NCBI GenBank assembly: GCA_007449985.2
Contig: VIIQ02000098.1
Coordinates: 124,001 to 188,000 of the forward strand
Reading direction: 5' to 3'
DNA length: 64,000 nt
From: Desmodesmus armatus
Taxonomy: Eukaryota > Chlorophyta > Chlorophyceae > Sphaeropleales > Scenedesmaceae
Below the pieces are notes generated by a model. It worked only from the letters and a program-made list of their open reading frames with translations, was not told the origin of the DNA and searched no databases. The translations under genes and the position numbers were made by a program. How positions within the stretch are numbered: position 1 is the stretch's first letter; each line of letters starts with the position of its first letter. Below are positions 1 through 11,602 of this stretch, piece after piece.

Positions 1-1212
1 TTCACACCGCACCCAAAGAAGTCAGTTTGGCAGCCGTGTCAGCAGTTGGAGCACCTAGGGCTCACTGTCGACCTGGCGGCTGGCACCTTTGCCGTCCCCC
101 CTGCCAAAGTGGCCAGGCTGGCTCGCCTGGCCAAGGGCCTCATTGTTTCAGCCAAGCTGAACAAGCGCTTGGTGCCCAAGCGCGACCTGGCGTCTTTCTG
201 TGGTTATGCTCAGTCTGTTCGGTTGGCTGTCATGCCTGCCAATTTGTTCTTGCGTGCTCTGTACGTTGATTGCAGCAGTGTCAAGGGTTGGGGCGGCGAT
301 GTGCGCCTCTCCCGGCAGTCTTTCAGGGACCTTGAGTGGTGGTGTCAGATCCCTGAGCAGCACCTAGTCTCTCCTATCAGGTTGAGGCCTGCTGCCATCG
401 ACTTGTTTGTAGATGCTTCTGACCTGGGCTGGGGCGCTGTGATTCCCGACCTTGCTGAAAGCCCTGATTCAGTAGCTTCTGGTCGTTGGTCTGTTGAGGA
501 ACAATGTATGCACATCAACCAGAAGGAAATGCGCGCTGTGCGCTATGCCTTGCTGTCCTACGCGCCACTGGTACGAGACAGGGTTGTGCGATTGTTTGAA
601 GACAATACTGTTACGCAGAGTGTTTTGGGTAGGTTTGCCTCGCGTTCAGCAGCACTTATGGCTGAGTATCGTCTGCTGTGGGCGGTGCTGGACAGCCTGC
701 ATGTGCACCTTCAGGTTGTCCGGGTCTCCTCTGAGTCCAATCTGGCTGACGCCCCGTCCCGCTTTGTGGACCATGGGGATTTCCAGTTGCACCCGCGCAT
801 CTTTTGCGCCCTCAACACCCTGTGGGGCCCTCACACCCTAGACCTGTTTGCTGCTGACAGTAACACACAGCTGCCGCTGTTCTTCAGCATGCACCGCTGC
901 CCAGGCAGCTCTGGCGCGAATGCATTCCTGCAACCTTGGCATGGGCACAATGCCTACGCCTGCCCGCCCTTCAACAGCAGTGTCTTGCTGCAGCTAGCTC
1001 AGAAGGTGCGGGAGGACCGTGCTACTGTCACTGTGGTGGTTCCTTGTTGGCCTGCTCAGCCGTGGTTTCACGAGTTGATGTTGATGGCTAAAGACAGCAT
1101 GTACCTGCCAAATGCCACCTTCATTGCAGGCCCTTCTGGGCAGGCCCACCTGCCCAGCCAGCATTGGCGGATTATGGCTATCAGGATTGAGCACGGTGGC
1201 TTTGGCTTGTAG
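1..1212 (+). CDS. DIRS-type retrotransposon polyprotein, C-terminal part (RT end, RNase H, methyltransferase-like)
   Basis: One open frame runs from the first base to a TAG at 1210-1212 (403 residues), so the 5' part lies outside the window. The first ~50 residues look like the end of a reverse transcriptase (LEHLGLTVD, then VPPAKVARL). An RNase H domain follows, with the acidic residues expected in the family: D in LFVDASDLGWGA, E in NQKEMRAV, D in FEDNTVT and D in NLADAPSR. The last ~130 residues match the Dam/N6-adenine-methyltransferase-like domain of DIRS elements: WGPHTLDLFAADSNTQ, then YACPPFNSS in the place of the catalytic (D/N)PP(Y/F) motif, then VVVPCWPAQPWF. The RT-RNase H-MT order is characteristic of DIRS retrotransposons (Chlamydomonas TOC3, Volvox Kangaroo). 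No frameshift or stop is seen. The tyrosine recombinase of such elements is not visible downstream. Confidence 0.88.
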   Translation, partial: FTPHPKKSVWQPCQQLEHLGLTVDLAAGTFAVPPAKVARLARLAKGLIVSAKLNKRLVPKRDLASFCGYAQSVRLAVMPANLFLRALYVDCSSVKGWGGDVRLSRQSFRDLEWWCQIPEQHLVSPIRLRPAAIDLFVDASDLGWGAVIPDLAESPDSVASGRWSVEEQCMHINQKEMRAVRYALLSYAPLVRDRVVRLFEDNTVTQSVLGRFASRSAALMAEYRLLWAVLDSLHVHLQVVRVSSESNLADAPSRFVDHGDFQLHPRIFCALNTLWGPHTLDLFAADSNTQLPLFFSMHRCPGSSGANAFLQPWHGHNAYACPPFNSSVLLQLAQKVREDRATVTVVVPCWPAQPWFHELMLMAKDSMYLPNATFIAGPSGQAHLPSQHWRIMAIRIEHGGFGL

Positions 1213-1259
1213 CAGTGATGCAACCGTTTGCCCCTGCTAGCTGTCTTTTGCTGGAGTGT

Positions 1260-1830
1260 TGCTGCTAATGCCGCTCAGGCAGCAGCCATGCCACCGCCCC
1301 GGGCGCGTGTGCTTGCAACAGCAGCAGTGCCGTCATGTCGCTCTTTTGGGTTGCCGCCCGCTCCTTTGCTGCGGCAAAAACGTGTTTAGACTAGCTGTCG
1401 TCTGCTGAGTGATGCGGCCGTGGCTCAGGCAGCAACTATGGCAGCGCGCCTATGGCTCGCGTTGCGGTGTGCAGACAGCAACCTGATATGTGTTCCTTCT
1501 TGGGTTTGCCCGCTCATGTGCAGCGGCCATGCATGTCTCGGCTAGCCGTCGGTTGCTTGAGTGATGCGGCCATTTGGCACAGGCAGCGGCTATGGCAGCG
1601 CGCCTCTGACTCGCGTTGCGGTGTGCTGGCGAAAGCAGCCTTGACATTCTCTCCGGACTTGGGTCTGCGCCCGCTCCTTTGCAGCGGCCGTTCGTGTTTC
1701 GGCTAGCCGCCGTTTGCTGTAGTGATGCGGCCATTCGGCTAAGGCAGCAGCTATGGCAGCGCGCCTCTGGCACGCGTTGCGGTTTGCTGGCGACAACAGC
1801 CTGGACATCGTCCTATACGGTCACCCGCGC
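1260..1830. repeat. Degenerate tandem repeat, ~145-160 bp unit, about 4 copies
   Basis: The phrase GTGATGCGGCC followed by (T/A)GGCTCAGGCAGC-like and ATGGCAGCGCGCC recurs at 1409, 1561 and 1722, with a weaker copy near 1267. Each unit also carries a GCCCGCTC(C/A)T...GCAGCGGCC segment and a GGCTAGCCG(T/C)CG segment. Units differ by substitutions and small indels. The block sits directly 3' of the retroelement frame and is probably part of its non-coding end. Confidence 0.75.
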
Positions 1831-2382
1831 ATGTGCTAGCCACTTGGTGACGATGTCCCATCCCTTGACACAGTTTTTGCTGTCCCCGCTGTAGGGGGCG
1901 GTATGCTACGGCGGCTCCTTGCAAGCCCCACTAGCTGCCTTGTGTCATGTGGCCTGCCAGTTTTCTTGGTTGGGACATGCTTTGGGGACAACACCTCACT
2001 TCTGCTTTGGAGTACATGCAATGCAAACAATGGCAGAGCTGCCGGCCGCAGCAGTGCCCTCTCAGTGGCCAAGCTGCCAACTTCAGCGTCATGTCTGACG
2101 CGGTGACCCCTTTTCTGGTGGTTGGTGATTTTACAGTTGCATGCCCACAGTTGTGGCTGTAAGAGGTCTGCCTATGTTTGTATGACGCTTGCGTGACGCT
2201 AAGGTCACACTCTCTCCCTTTCGCTGGGTGGCTGGGGAGTTACTCATGGGCACTCCCGAAGTGCTGCATATGCCGTGTATGCTGTCCCGGCTGACCTGCA
2301 TGCATGCATGCTTGTTATGGTGCCTTGGTGCACTTAGTAGCTCACCAGGCCTTCAACACAACTTCAACACATCTTTTTTATT

Positions 2383-2707
2383 ATGGCAATCCCTATGCAA
2401 GGTGAATTAATAGCATGTTAATGTATTACCATGCGTTAATCAGCAAAGCTGATGCACCCAGGGTTCAGGCCCTGCAGAACCATGGGCTTGCGCACTGCGA
2501 CGGCATGCTTAGCTCTTGCCGTGCTTCTTGCAAGGCACGTTTTGCTGTTGTTGACACAACAGCGCGCCCACCGCACCCTCCCTGGGCCGGTGTTTGGGGC
2601 CTTCCCCTGGTTGCTTTCTCCCTTTTCAACTTGTTGTTTGGTGGCTTTGCCCCCTCTCCGAAAAAAGTGTAACACACAAATGGCATCCCTATGCAAGGTG
2701 AATTAAT
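2383..2707. repeat. Pair of ~28 bp direct repeats (ATGGCA-TCCCTATGCAAGGTGAATTAAT)
   Basis: The segment ATGGCAATCCCTATGCAAGG continuing as TGAATTAAT at 2383-2411 is repeated at 2680-2707 with one base missing. The 270 bp between the copies is non-coding. It may be a split direct repeat of the DIRS-like element or a short internal duplication. Confidence 0.65.
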
Positions 2708-2948
2708 GCCCTGTGCTACATCAGCAATGACAGTGTGCCACTGTGCAGCCATGCGCAAGAACTAGCACCATCCAGCAGCCACACCGTGACTCCTGATCTT
2801 ATGCCGCCTGCCTCGCAAGCACCACTTTGATCACTCCAGCATCTTCAAGCAAGGGAGCACACATGTCATGTTGTAACACTGACGGTGCGCAGGTCTACAA
2901 GTCTGGGAGGCACCAAGAGTCCCAGTCCTAGGCCACCCGAAGTCCCAG

Positions 2949-5900
2949 TCACCTTTTGCAGGCAGCTTTGAGCAGGTCCATCCTGTCAGGCTCATGGAGG
3001 TCTGGCAGGGCAGCCACGTAGTGCAGAGGATAGGTGTGCGAAGCATCCTCGTGCAGCATGACCTCCGGCGCCGTGTTGTTCAGCAGCAGCATCGCCACCG
3101 CCGTGCTGCACCTGTTGGCCAGCGCTGCGTGCAGCAGCGGCTGCTGCTGGCCGTTGACCTTGTCAGTCCTGAGGCCCAGCTTTATCATCCCTGAGAGGAC
3201 CTCAGGGGTCAGCATTGCCACATAGTCATGGCACAGCAGGTCGCTGAATAGCTTCTTGGAGAGGTGCGCATAGTCTGCTGCGTCTGGCGCTGCTTGGCTG
3301 CTGATGTTGGCCCCCAGCCGGCTGCGTGCTCCAGCTGCTGCAGCGGCAGCCAGGTTGAGTTGCCATGCTGCCTTTTCAAGCAGCAGGCGTGCCAGTGGGA
3401 AGTTGCGCTGGTCACGGATGACTGACACATGCAGGGAGACGTCGCACAGCAGCGGCAGCATGGTGTTCCAAGGGAGGGTTTCCATGTACTGCAGAAGCAT
3501 CTGCACATCCATGTACTGCAGCTTGGTGGGAATCACCTCTAGCAGCATCTGCAGGCAGCAGCACCAGGGCAGCGACAACGATGGACAGGAGGTGGAACTC
3601 AGCAGAGCTGGTATGGGGCCGAAGCACCAGGCAGGACTCAACATAAATGACCTAGCCCAACCGGCTGTCTAGCACCCCCTGCTACAGCTGGCACTGCCCA
3701 TGACAGGTCCCACAGCATGCTCTGCCGGCCATTGTCAGGACGATGCTTTCAGCACAAGCCGCAGCCGAAATAAGCGCTGAATTCATCCACATGCACAACA
3801 CTACGCCCCTGTCTCTCTCTCGGGAAGCCTCCAGACAACGGCCACGGGGCCCTCCCACACTCCTAGCCAGGGCTCTTGCTGTGCACAAGGCCTCAAACAC
3901 TGCCTGTAAACAAAGTACTCTTGTCACTAGTGCTGGGCAGGCAGTTACAGGCACAGAACCTGTCAGGGTTCTGGCCTCAAGCCGCACCCCACCTGCCGTG
4001 TCCAGTTCTGCTTCCAATAGCCATGCAGCATGTCTTCCTCTACAGCTTTCGGCAGTGGCCTGCCGCTGGCTGTGTGGCGCTTCAGCAGCAGCAGGGGCGA
4101 CACGCCATGCCTATTAGGCTGGGTCCAGTCAGCCCCTGCTTTGGTCAGCTCCTGGAATGCAAAGATACTGCCGGTGGTGCAGCAGTAGCGGGACGCTGCA
4201 TACAGCACACTCTCCCCTGCAAGGAACAGTACATGCCGCATGTCAGTGAAATACGGTAGTGGGGATGCACACAATGCATACTTGGTGGTTGCTCACTGAG
4301 CGGCACTAAGCCGACCCATGTCTGGACACCCTCCTTGTCGCAGAAAGGTAATGCACAATGACGAGGTTGTTGTGAGATGCTTGCAGTAAAACCTGGGTGT
4401 CAAGCCAGGAAGGTGCAGGGAGGTGTGCGCCAACAAACAAGCGTCTGCCCACTGTCGGCGCCTGTGCTGACATCCGTTGAGACCAGAACCTGCAGCTGCC
4501 CCTGCGGCTACACAGACTAGCAGCACTGAGCAGAATCGATATGGCAGGACTCTCTCACCATCCTCGTTGAGCCGTGTGTTCAGCACAGCCTCCTGCCTGT
4601 TGCTCCCAGCCTCCTGCTTGACCACCTCCAGACACAGCTGCTGCAGCTGCAGGACCTCTGCCCAAGGCACAGGGCCCAGCACCAGCCCAGCAGACTCCCC
4701 CAGCAGCATGTGCAGCACTGTCGTGCGCCACTGCAGTACCCGCCAGACACCATCAGTGCCGCTTGAGCCGGCTGTGCTAGGCCGCGGCTTTATGAGGCGG
4801 GTGTGCACACACTGCACCAGCGGGTCGGCGCCTGCGCTCAGCAGCTGGCGGACCATGTCGGCCTGTTGTGTGTGGAGAGCCTGCACAGCACAGCACAGTA
4901 TGGAGCCAGCGCGTTAGTAGCAGGAAGGCAGTGTGTCATTACAGGGTGAGCGGCAGCAGGACATGCGGCTGTGCTGACACACCCTGCCCAAACACTAAAC
5001 CCAGGCATGTAGGGAACACACGATGGCTGAGGGTGCGGCATCACAAACAACGCCGTCCTTGCACATAAGGCCAACACTGATACTACTGCATACACCCAGT
5101 TGCTTGGGTTGGGGCCGCGCTGCCAGGAGCTAGGCATGGCTTGCTGCAGGCATTCCTTGGCTTGGGGTGATCATCACCTGGCAGGCTGAAGCCTTCTTGC
5201 CCAGATGCCAGCCTGTCCCCACCATTGACAGTCTGTCATTGGCTTGGGGTGATGCAGGCTGAAACTATCTTGCCCAGATGCTAGCCTGTCCTCACCATAG
5301 ACAGTGGTGTCTGCTGGGTGCTTCTGTTGACATGGTTGAGGGCACGGTGCTTGTTGCGCTTGTCCTGGTCCAAAGTGTGCAGCACCTTGACCAGCAATTC
5401 GTGTTGCTGCAAGCAAAATGGCAGGGTCAAAACGTGAAATGCATGTGAATTGACAACGTTCAGTGACCTAGCAGCGTCGTGCCTGCTGAGCCAAAAGGGT
5501 TTGGCGGTTATTACAGCAGGTAGACCGCAGAACAATGACCTGCACTTTTTACAGCACAGCTTGCAGGCGCTCTGGTGTCATTGTTGGTTTCACTTTGCTC
5601 AGCAGGACAAGTGGGTGACCAACCCATGTCTGTGTCTGGGGCTGCCGTAGTGCTGACATGACACAATGATGCGGCTGGCGTTACGGCAGGGCAGGTGGTT
5701 TGGGTTGGCTGGCTGGCGTAGGGTTGATATGGGTGCAAAAGGGTGCAGCATATGCCATATCACTGCATTGCTCGTGTCACCCTTTCCAAGCTCCAGATGA
5801 GCAGTGCTTACCAGGGGCCTAAACTGCAGCAGCGCATGAAGGAAGTTGCCTCCAGTGGTGTACTCACAGCCGATGGGGTTGCCTCTGGAGCCATGGTTGC

Positions 5901-8900
5901 ACTCGTCCAGCAGCTGCACAGGCACAACACACCATGCAACACACCAAGCTGAAGTGGCAGCCAACATGTGAGTGACATCGAAATAGGCATGCACTGCATC
6001 AGCATGGCCACCAAACTTGCACACAGCAAGATGGTGACAGGTTGGCTGGTGGTGTAGTGAATAAGCAAAGTTGTAACTTGAGCGCCAAGCAGCGTTGGGA
6101 TGGTGCACAGACCCCATCGCCCTGAATCATCTACACCACCCCTAATGCTGACTGAACGACGTACACCACTAGCATTCAAGGTATCCAGTACCCAACTAGG
6201 GTACACATAGTACCGGGCGCAATGATAGCGGGTGATTATCAATGGTACTTATTGGTAATCATGCCCAAGGATGCACAATGTACGCAGCAAGGCTCACCAT
6301 CTTGAACACCTCTTCAGGAGCAGCCAAGCCCAGCCAGAGCATGTTTTCCCAGGGCTGGGTTGCTGTCATGGCCGGCTCAGACGCCCTGATGAACGGCCTG
6401 AGCACCCAAGGCTGAGCTGTGTGGTAGCGCATCATGGTGACAGCAAAGCTCTCTGCCACGTTGCTCCATGCGTCCGGCATCCGCAGCTTGCGCAGCTCCG
6501 GCTTGTTTTTCTCCCGGGTGATGAAGGCACGCTCCAAGAAGTCACACACCTTCATCTTGCTGCACAGCGCAGGGACAAACCACCATTCAGAAACACAGAA
6601 CGCCATTCACGTGCAACTTGACGCTCTGACGCCAAACGCTGTGGACAGGACTGTGGAAAGGACAATTGCAACACCGAGAGGTACACTGTGCATCAGCTGA
6701 AGTGCTGAGGGCCGCTGCACGTCAAGTTTTGGCGGGAGAGGCGTTTGACACGCTCCACCAGCCATACATAGCACGCACAGGCCCCTGCAACACAGTGTCA
6801 CTGCTGATTGCATGTGTGCGCCCCTCCGCTTTTACTTTCACAACACAGGCGTGCGGCACACCATTCAGTTTCACTCTGGTAACACAGGGGTGTTGGCACA
6901 CCGAGCTCAACATCAGCTGCCTCACCCCTGCAGCACCTCCTGCAGCTTCTCTACCACCCCGGTTGTGGTGCCTGCCTTGACAGCCAGGCTGCGCAGCGCA
7001 GCACACAGCATGAGCAGATCCATGCTTCCAGGCCTGGGCTCGTACTCAGGGGTGATCGTGGGGTTCACTGGGCCTGCATGAACAGATTGAGGCGTGCAGA
7101 AATGGTGACCAATAAGTTTTGAGTGTTGCAACCGCACCCCCCAAAACGGCAAAACAAGACAGAATGCCGTCAACACTGAATTGAAGTACATGAAGCAGTA
7201 CAGAAGCACACCAAGCATTCCCATGCAGTGGCCTATCTGGCTTAGCGCCCACCTGCTGCGTCCTGCTGGGCCGCTGTTGGCTTGATCTCCTGCTTGCCCG
7301 GTTTCTGCAGCAAGACGCACACCGTCCAAGTGTCTAGCACAGTCCATGTCCGTCCAAGTGTCTTACACAGTGTCATTGGCGTACCAGATGGCACACAGCC
7401 AGCACATCAGAGGGCAATGAAGGGCTGAGCAGCTATGACTGCTTCAAGCACCAAGCACCAAATGAAAACAGAGCACCATGAAGCTGCCCAAAGCCAACAG
7501 ACACATGATTCACCACAACAAGCACTCGCATGTGTTGGCAGCACATGCTGCAGCAGATCCTAGCGACCTACTTTGTTCCTTTTGCCGGCCTTCTTCTTCT
7601 GACGCTCCTGCCACTTCTCAATGATCTTCTTGAACTCGCTCTCTGAGTACTTCCTGCAAGGCACGCCAGCAAGCCCACAACACACAGTGAAGTACAGTAC
7701 AGTAACTGGGGACAGAGTCCCAAGCTCGGCACTAGCCAGCGAGCCAGGGGCTCATGAGAATGCCCAGAGGGGCTACTAGCGTACCCCAACATCAAACCAT
7801 GCTGTACGATCCCAACAGTTGAGCCGCATGTGCGCTGCCACCTGGTGTGCTGCCCACACCGCGACAAGCTTTGTCAGAAATTTGATAGTCCTTCTGGAAA
7901 CCAGTTTAAGGGGGGGGGTTCCAGCAATGGGTTTCACGCCTTCCGACCCCTTCTAGAAGACCTATGCTGGAAGGCCCTGTCTGCTGGAAGCCCTGTAAAC
8001 CCTCTCTTCTAGTTCTCAGGACATAGCATAGTCCTGTATGGAGGCCGACCTGGAGTGTTGTAAGCTGGCATGACATATGTCTCACAGCATGACGAAGGGT
8101 GCAATTTGCCAAAGCAATCGCTTCATGCAAAACAGCCCTGTCACAAGAACAGCATACTGCACCGCCTGCTTCAAACGCGTCTCTGCACACTAGATACTCA
8201 ACCAGAGCCACATTCACAGCCCCCAATAGCAACTGCCAGCCAATTTGCCTCATGTGACTACACCAACCGGGATTGCAGATGCCTCTTACTTGCGATCCTC
8301 CGGCTCATAGAGCACGAGGCGCTCAAATGCCGTGACTGCATTCCCCTTGACAAGGCGCCGCAAGCCGCTCAGCAGCTGCGCAGCAACGCCCGCTGCCTTG
8401 GGCGGGGTGACGGGCGCAAAGGGATCCGCTCCAGCAGCCAGCAGCACCTCTGCCATCCTCACCCAACGGGCTGCCTTGATGCTGTAAGCGGCCTTTGCCT
8501 GCTGCTCCATCACATACTTGTTGCTGGCGTCGGGCGCCGCATCAGTCTTGACGGTGGTAGCTTTCGCCTTCCTACTGGCGCGGCTGCTGCTGGCGGCAGC
8601 GCCTGCTGCTTTGTCTGCAGATGATGGCGATGGCGGCGGCAGCGCAGGCGCCTTGCTGCTGCCAGCTGCTGCTGCAGGGCTACCCCTGCTGACAAGCTCC
8701 TTACTGCTGCCGCCGGCACCGGTAAGCAAATCCACGTCACTGCCGCTGCTGCTGTCGCTGTCGCTGTCGCTGCCGCTGCTGCTGCTATCGCTGCTGCTCT
8801 CATCCTCCCCATACAACATAAGCCGCTCAACCCTGAGCTTCTCAGCAGCTGTTTGCTCGCCCTCTTCGTCTGTGGTGTACTCATCAGAGCTGCTGCTGCT

Positions 8901-11602
8901 GTCCTCCTCCACCACCTGCTGCACCCCACCACCACCAGCTGCCTCGCGGCGGTCTGCCAGAAGCTGCTGGCGTCGCTGTGCCTCCTGCTCCTTCTTCCGC
9001 TTCGCCTCCTGCTCCTTTTTCCGCTTCTTTTCCAGCTTCTTCTTGTCACCAAGCTTTGCATCCCCCTTCTGCTCTTCCCTCCACTTCGTCCTGCGGTCTG
9101 CCTCTGCCTGCTGCAGCTTCTCGAATGCATCAACAACCTTGCGCAGGCAACAGACACAGGCAGCAGAAGCCAGAGAGGCAGTACAGCAGTCACACACAGC
9201 GCCGGCTTGCTGCAACGCTGTGCTGGTAGCTGACCTGAGGCCTGATAATGACCAACTTTTGCGCATGCGCTTTCTATCATGACAGTTGGTCACATCACCA
9301 GGATAGCCAGTGCTCAAATATTACTAAGCAGCGCCCATGCGGCTGCAGACCCCATGCGGCAGCACGTGCGCTCCTACGCACTTGGTCGATTACATGGCAG
9401 CTGCCGTGCACAGTGCTGGCGTGGTCGCTTGCCGCCGCTGTGGTACTCGGATGCACACCATCAGCCTTCGAATCCTGCAACTGGGGTAGCCGCTGTTGGC
9501 AGCCAACCACACCGCCATGTACTGCCTCTGCTGACTGCGCTCACCCAGTGTGTCCCTCTGCTGACCCTAAAGGTACAATCACAACCAGTGGCGAGCAGCA
9601 TTAAAATGACTGTGCTGACCTCTGCTCACCTTGTACAGGACTGTGAGGCCGTCTGCGTTCTTGTGCTCAATGAACTGCAGGTCTCGTGGCAGCTGCTCAG
9701 CCTCTAGACGACCCATGAACTCTTCTGGACGCATGCGCTGCCGCAGCACCTGCAGCAGTAGCGCCAGATGATCTGCGCTGACCACAACATCTGCCCTGTC
9801 CACCACTGCATGCAGCAGGTTGCTGCCGTCCGCCAGCACCACGTCTGGGTCACTGCTTGAGTTGGCAAACACCTGGCAGCAGCAGCAGCAGCAATGACAC
9901 ACCACGGCAGAAAGTTGGCCCATGTTGACGTTGCGTGTGTGCTAGTAAGCCATTGCTAGATTTGCTGCTCCTGTGACCAGCAGGAGTCCATGCCAAGTGG
10001 GCTCAAACCCTTGCCAATGCTCTGAGGGGAGCCTTGCTTGCGCCAGGTGGGCGCTGCTGTGCATGCAAGAGGCTGCTCAGCACGAACTGGAACACCCTGT
10101 CACAAGCACAGGGCTACAAGTGCCCGAGTCATACACGCAGGAGTGCTACCGCACAGTTGCTGGATGCTGCTGTCTAATTGAGACCCCACTCACGCACCAG
10201 CGTAAGAACCTTGGTGTCAGGGTGAGCCAGAGCATGCCATGCAAGCAGGTCTGCCTGTGTTATGCCTGGGGCCGCAGCTGCGGGGCCTCCTGCTGCTGCT
10301 GGTGTGCCTGTTGCGCCTGCAGCAGCACTTGCAGCCCATGCGAGCTGCCGCTGTGCTGCTTGGAGGGTCAGACCCTGGCGCCAAGCATTGCGGGCGGCAT
10401 CAGAGGCAACTGCAGGAAGCAGCAGGGAGAACAGCAGCAGTGCAACAGTTCTTCAGTCCCAGCTATTGCAGCCAGGCACACCTGCGCGGCATAGGTGAGG
10501 AATGATGTGCCTAGCAGCTGCGAAAGTCAGCCAGCACAAACACAAACAGCTGCATGCGGGATGCAGCCTGAAGTTCCCCATGCAGGGTTGTGCTGCACAG
10601 CTGCACAGCCCAACCTGCACAACCCAGCTGCATGGCCCTGCACATGAAGCCTGGTGCCTGCTCACATGATCCCTCCAGCACAAACTTGACAAATGTGTGT
10701 GAGAGGCCGCCCCTGATGGCCTCCAGCAACACGTCATCCTTAGAGCCGCATGCATCCTGCAGCAGTTGCATAAGCGAGTCCGTCTGCTGCGTCCTGTGGG
10801 GCAGACACACAGGCAGCAAGGTCCTTACATGCAGCGAGCACAACAGCAGCATACAGCTTGCTGTGAGGCCCGCTGCAAGGATACATGCGTCTGCCTGTAG
10901 CTGGAAGTAAACACACAGAACATCGATCCAGGACATGAAACACGCCTCTGCTGTACACCATACACATGTTGGGGGTGGAGGTGGGCTGAGGGACATGGAA
11001 TGGCCAACCCTGTGCTAGCTTTGAGCAGCTGCAAGGCCCCAGTGAAGCCCACCGCACACAGTCAACAGTCACTTCCCGGCAGGAGCAGATGTCAGGGTCT
11101 TGAGGGGCTCATCAAAACCCTACTCATTCACAACCGTTGAGGGCTTGGACCTTTGCTTTGACAGCGAGTCAGCAGGTCCCATACATCTGCTGTTAGCATC
11201 TGCTGGTATCAACAAGCAATTGGGTTCGTGTCTCACCGCAAGAGCAGCTCCACCAGGCGCTCACTGTCCGACGCAATGCCTTGTCGTTTGCCAAGCACTG
11301 CCTGAAGGCTCAAGACTGGCCCCTTCTTGGACTCCTTTTGCCCCTCAGTCACCAGCTGCACAATCTGCTGGTAGTCCAGCTTGCCTGGAAAAGAAACACA
11401 AACAGTGTTGAACAGCGGCTCCGCCTGCATGACACCCCTGAGCCCATATGAAGTTCCCAACTTACTGCTGGCAGCAGCACGCTGTGGGCCCCGTTTGTGG
11501 TGTAAAGCAAGTCTGATCGTGATGCAAGGCCCTACCTTTCTCCACATCAGCTGTCTTCGCTGCTAAAGCAGCAGCCTTGACAAATGAGTCTGCCTGGGCC
11601 AT
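2949..11602 (-). CDS. Ankyrin-repeat-type protein with charged and Ser-acidic middle, 15 exons
   Basis: Modelled exons, 5' to 3': 11602-11536, 11384-11237, 10793-10666, 10409-10198, 9872-9630, 9137-8290, 7653-7572, 7304-7253, 7073-6926, 6559-6298, 5913-5812, 5406-5296, 4880-4559, 4216-3993, 3548-2949. All junctions are GT-AG, phases chain, and the sum is 3,549 nt (1,182 aa). Ankyrin-like helices recur: VLLAAGADPF (about residue 505), NFLHALLQF, RQLLSAGADPL, LTKAGADWTQPNRHGVSPL and LLHAALANRCSTAVAMLLL near the end. Exon 6 carries a lysine/glutamate-rich coiled-coil stretch, then two acidic serine runs (EEDSSSSSDEYTTDEE and a DSSSSGSDSDSDS type), then an Ala/Ser/Pro linker. No transmembrane or signal segment is seen. 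Probably a nuclear or cytosolic scaffold (inference); the partner is unknown. The start could be an in-frame ATG 48 bases upstream (11650). The final exon could end at GTGACT next to the stop, so the C-terminus is less certain. Confidence 0.85.
5161..5308. repeat. Imperfect tandem duplication (~75-80 bp) spanning a splice donor
   Basis: CTTGGGGTGAT...CAGGCTGAA...CTTGCCCAGATGC(C/T)AGCCTGTCC(C/T)(C)ACCAT occurs at about 5161-5231 and again at about 5243-5305. The second copy holds the donor of ankyrin-gene exon 12 (minus strand ATG|GTGAGG at 5296). The first copy lies in the following intron and keeps a weaker ATG|GTGGGG. Confidence 0.8.
6233..6261. repeat. Short inverted repeat, 11 bp arms, 7 bp loop
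   Basis: TGATTATCAAT and ATTGGTAATCA are complementary with one mismatch around GGTACTT. It lies in the intron between exons 10 and 11 of the ankyrin gene. No function is evident; it could be a small transposon scar. Confidence 0.4.

Larger units (their letters stand above)
1..2707 (+). mobile_element. DIRS-like tyrosine-recombinase retrotransposon, 3' portion
   Basis: The element contains the RT/RNase H/MT open frame (1-1212), then a block of ~150-160 bp degenerate repeats (about 1260-1830), then non-coding DNA ending in a pair of ~28 bp direct repeats (2383-2411 and 2680-2707). DIRS elements lack LTRs and an integrase and instead end in inverted or split direct repeats; the direct repeats may be one of these, but the partner repeats would lie left of the window. 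The right boundary is a guess, set at the second direct-repeat copy. Between 1830 and 2680 I recognise no protein. Confidence 0.55.

Noticed and set aside
8518..9282. Long plus-strand open frame rich in Leu/Ser/Ala opposite the ankyrin gene
   Set aside because: It is the complement of the Lys/Glu/Ser exon, with no splice logic of its own.
10990..11110. Possible extra ankyrin-gene exon (VGFTGALQLLKAS)
   Set aside because: No acceptor gives this frame without a stop, and exon 2 joins exon 3 at 10793 in perfect phase without it.
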